From contig MGTA01000129.1 in assembly GCA_001799225.1 (NCBI GenBank), positions 1 through 5,955 on the forward strand: a DNA stretch of 5,955 nucleotides, given 5' to 3'. Shown one piece after another: positions 5,882 to 5,955 of this stretch. The position numbers and the translations under genes were made by a program. Within the stretch, counting starts at the first letter, position 1; the number at the start of each line of letters is the position of its first letter. The notes beneath the pieces were generated by a model, which made no database searches, was not told the DNA's origin, and saw only the letters and a program-made list of their open reading frames with translations. The DNA is from Deltaproteobacteria bacterium RIFOXYD12_FULL_50_9 (lineage in GTDB: Bacteria; Desulfobacterota; Desulfobulbia; Desulfobulbales; CALZHT01).

Positions 5882-5955
5882 ATGTGGTTCTGGAGCCTTG
5901 CTGCTTTCGCCCTGCTTTCCGCCATGGCTCTGACCGTGGTGGTCCGGCGCTATGC
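5882..5955 (+). CDS. N-terminus of membrane protein, probable WbpL/WecA-type initiating sugar-phosphate transferase (3' end outside window)
   Basis: Only 24 codons plus two bases are visible. They encode MWFW followed by a hydrophobic helix and an Arg-Arg-Tyr stop-transfer end, the pattern of a first transmembrane segment. The ATG follows the epimerase TGA by one base, and a purine-rich AAGGGGGG at 5866-5873 lies 8 bases upstream, so the start is convincing. In known O-antigen loci a WbpV-type gene is commonly followed by wbpL, whose product loads a sugar phosphate onto undecaprenyl phosphate, and the WbpL family begins with a short hydrophobic segment ending in basic residues. The identification rests on that context and 24 residues; another integral membrane protein is possible. 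Confidence 0.6.
   Translation, partial: MWFWSLAAFALLSAMALTVVVRRY

Overview
This is an internal slice of a bacterial surface-polysaccharide (O-antigen or exopolysaccharide type) biosynthesis locus. Every supported gene is on the + strand. Spacing is tight (8-base overlap up to about 40-base gaps) and I found no convincing terminator or internal promoter, so it reads as part of one long transcription unit. The gene types, and a final pair resembling the WbpV/WbpL pair of Gram-negative O-antigen loci, point to a Gram-negative bacterium of the proteobacterial or Desulfuromonadales/Geobacter kind. The sequence alone does not fix the genus.

Layout. 2-370 is the 3' end of a probable SAM-dependent methyltransferase cut by the left edge. 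392-1138 is a DUF268 protein. 1131-1877 is a class I SAM methyltransferase with a hydrophobic C-terminal stretch. 1877-1945 is a 22-codon open frame with a strong ribosome binding site, bridging the methyltransferase stop and the next start. 1936-2823 is a GT11 alpha-1,2-fucosyltransferase-type enzyme. 2841-3707 is a GT2 glycosyltransferase and 3743-4876 a GT4 glycosyltransferase. 4918-5880 is an NAD-dependent sugar-nucleotide epimerase/reductase of the WbpV type. 5882 to the right edge is the first 24 codons of a membrane protein, probably the WbpL/WecA-type initiating sugar-phosphate transferase.

How the genes fit together (inference). The epimerase/reductase would finish a UDP-activated N-acetylated deoxysugar such as UDP-QuiNAc. 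The WbpL-like enzyme would put that sugar phosphate on undecaprenyl phosphate at the inner membrane. The GT4, GT2 and GT11 enzymes would extend the repeat unit, the GT11 enzyme probably adding L-fucose from GDP-fucose. The methyltransferase-fold proteins would modify the glycan or its precursors. Flippase, polymerase and GDP-fucose synthesis genes are not in the window.

Base composition is uneven. By hand count, 1201-1560 (methyltransferase) is about 61% G+C, 2281-2640 (GT11) about 40%, and 4021-4260 (GT4) about 47-48%. This suggests a mosaic locus with a junction near 1880-1936, where the small open frame lies. I see no RNA gene, IS element, CRISPR array or clearly novel system. The points most worth a second look are the small coupled frame, the run of three methyltransferase-fold genes including the poorly characterised DUF268 protein, and two 8-base homopolymers in coding sequence.
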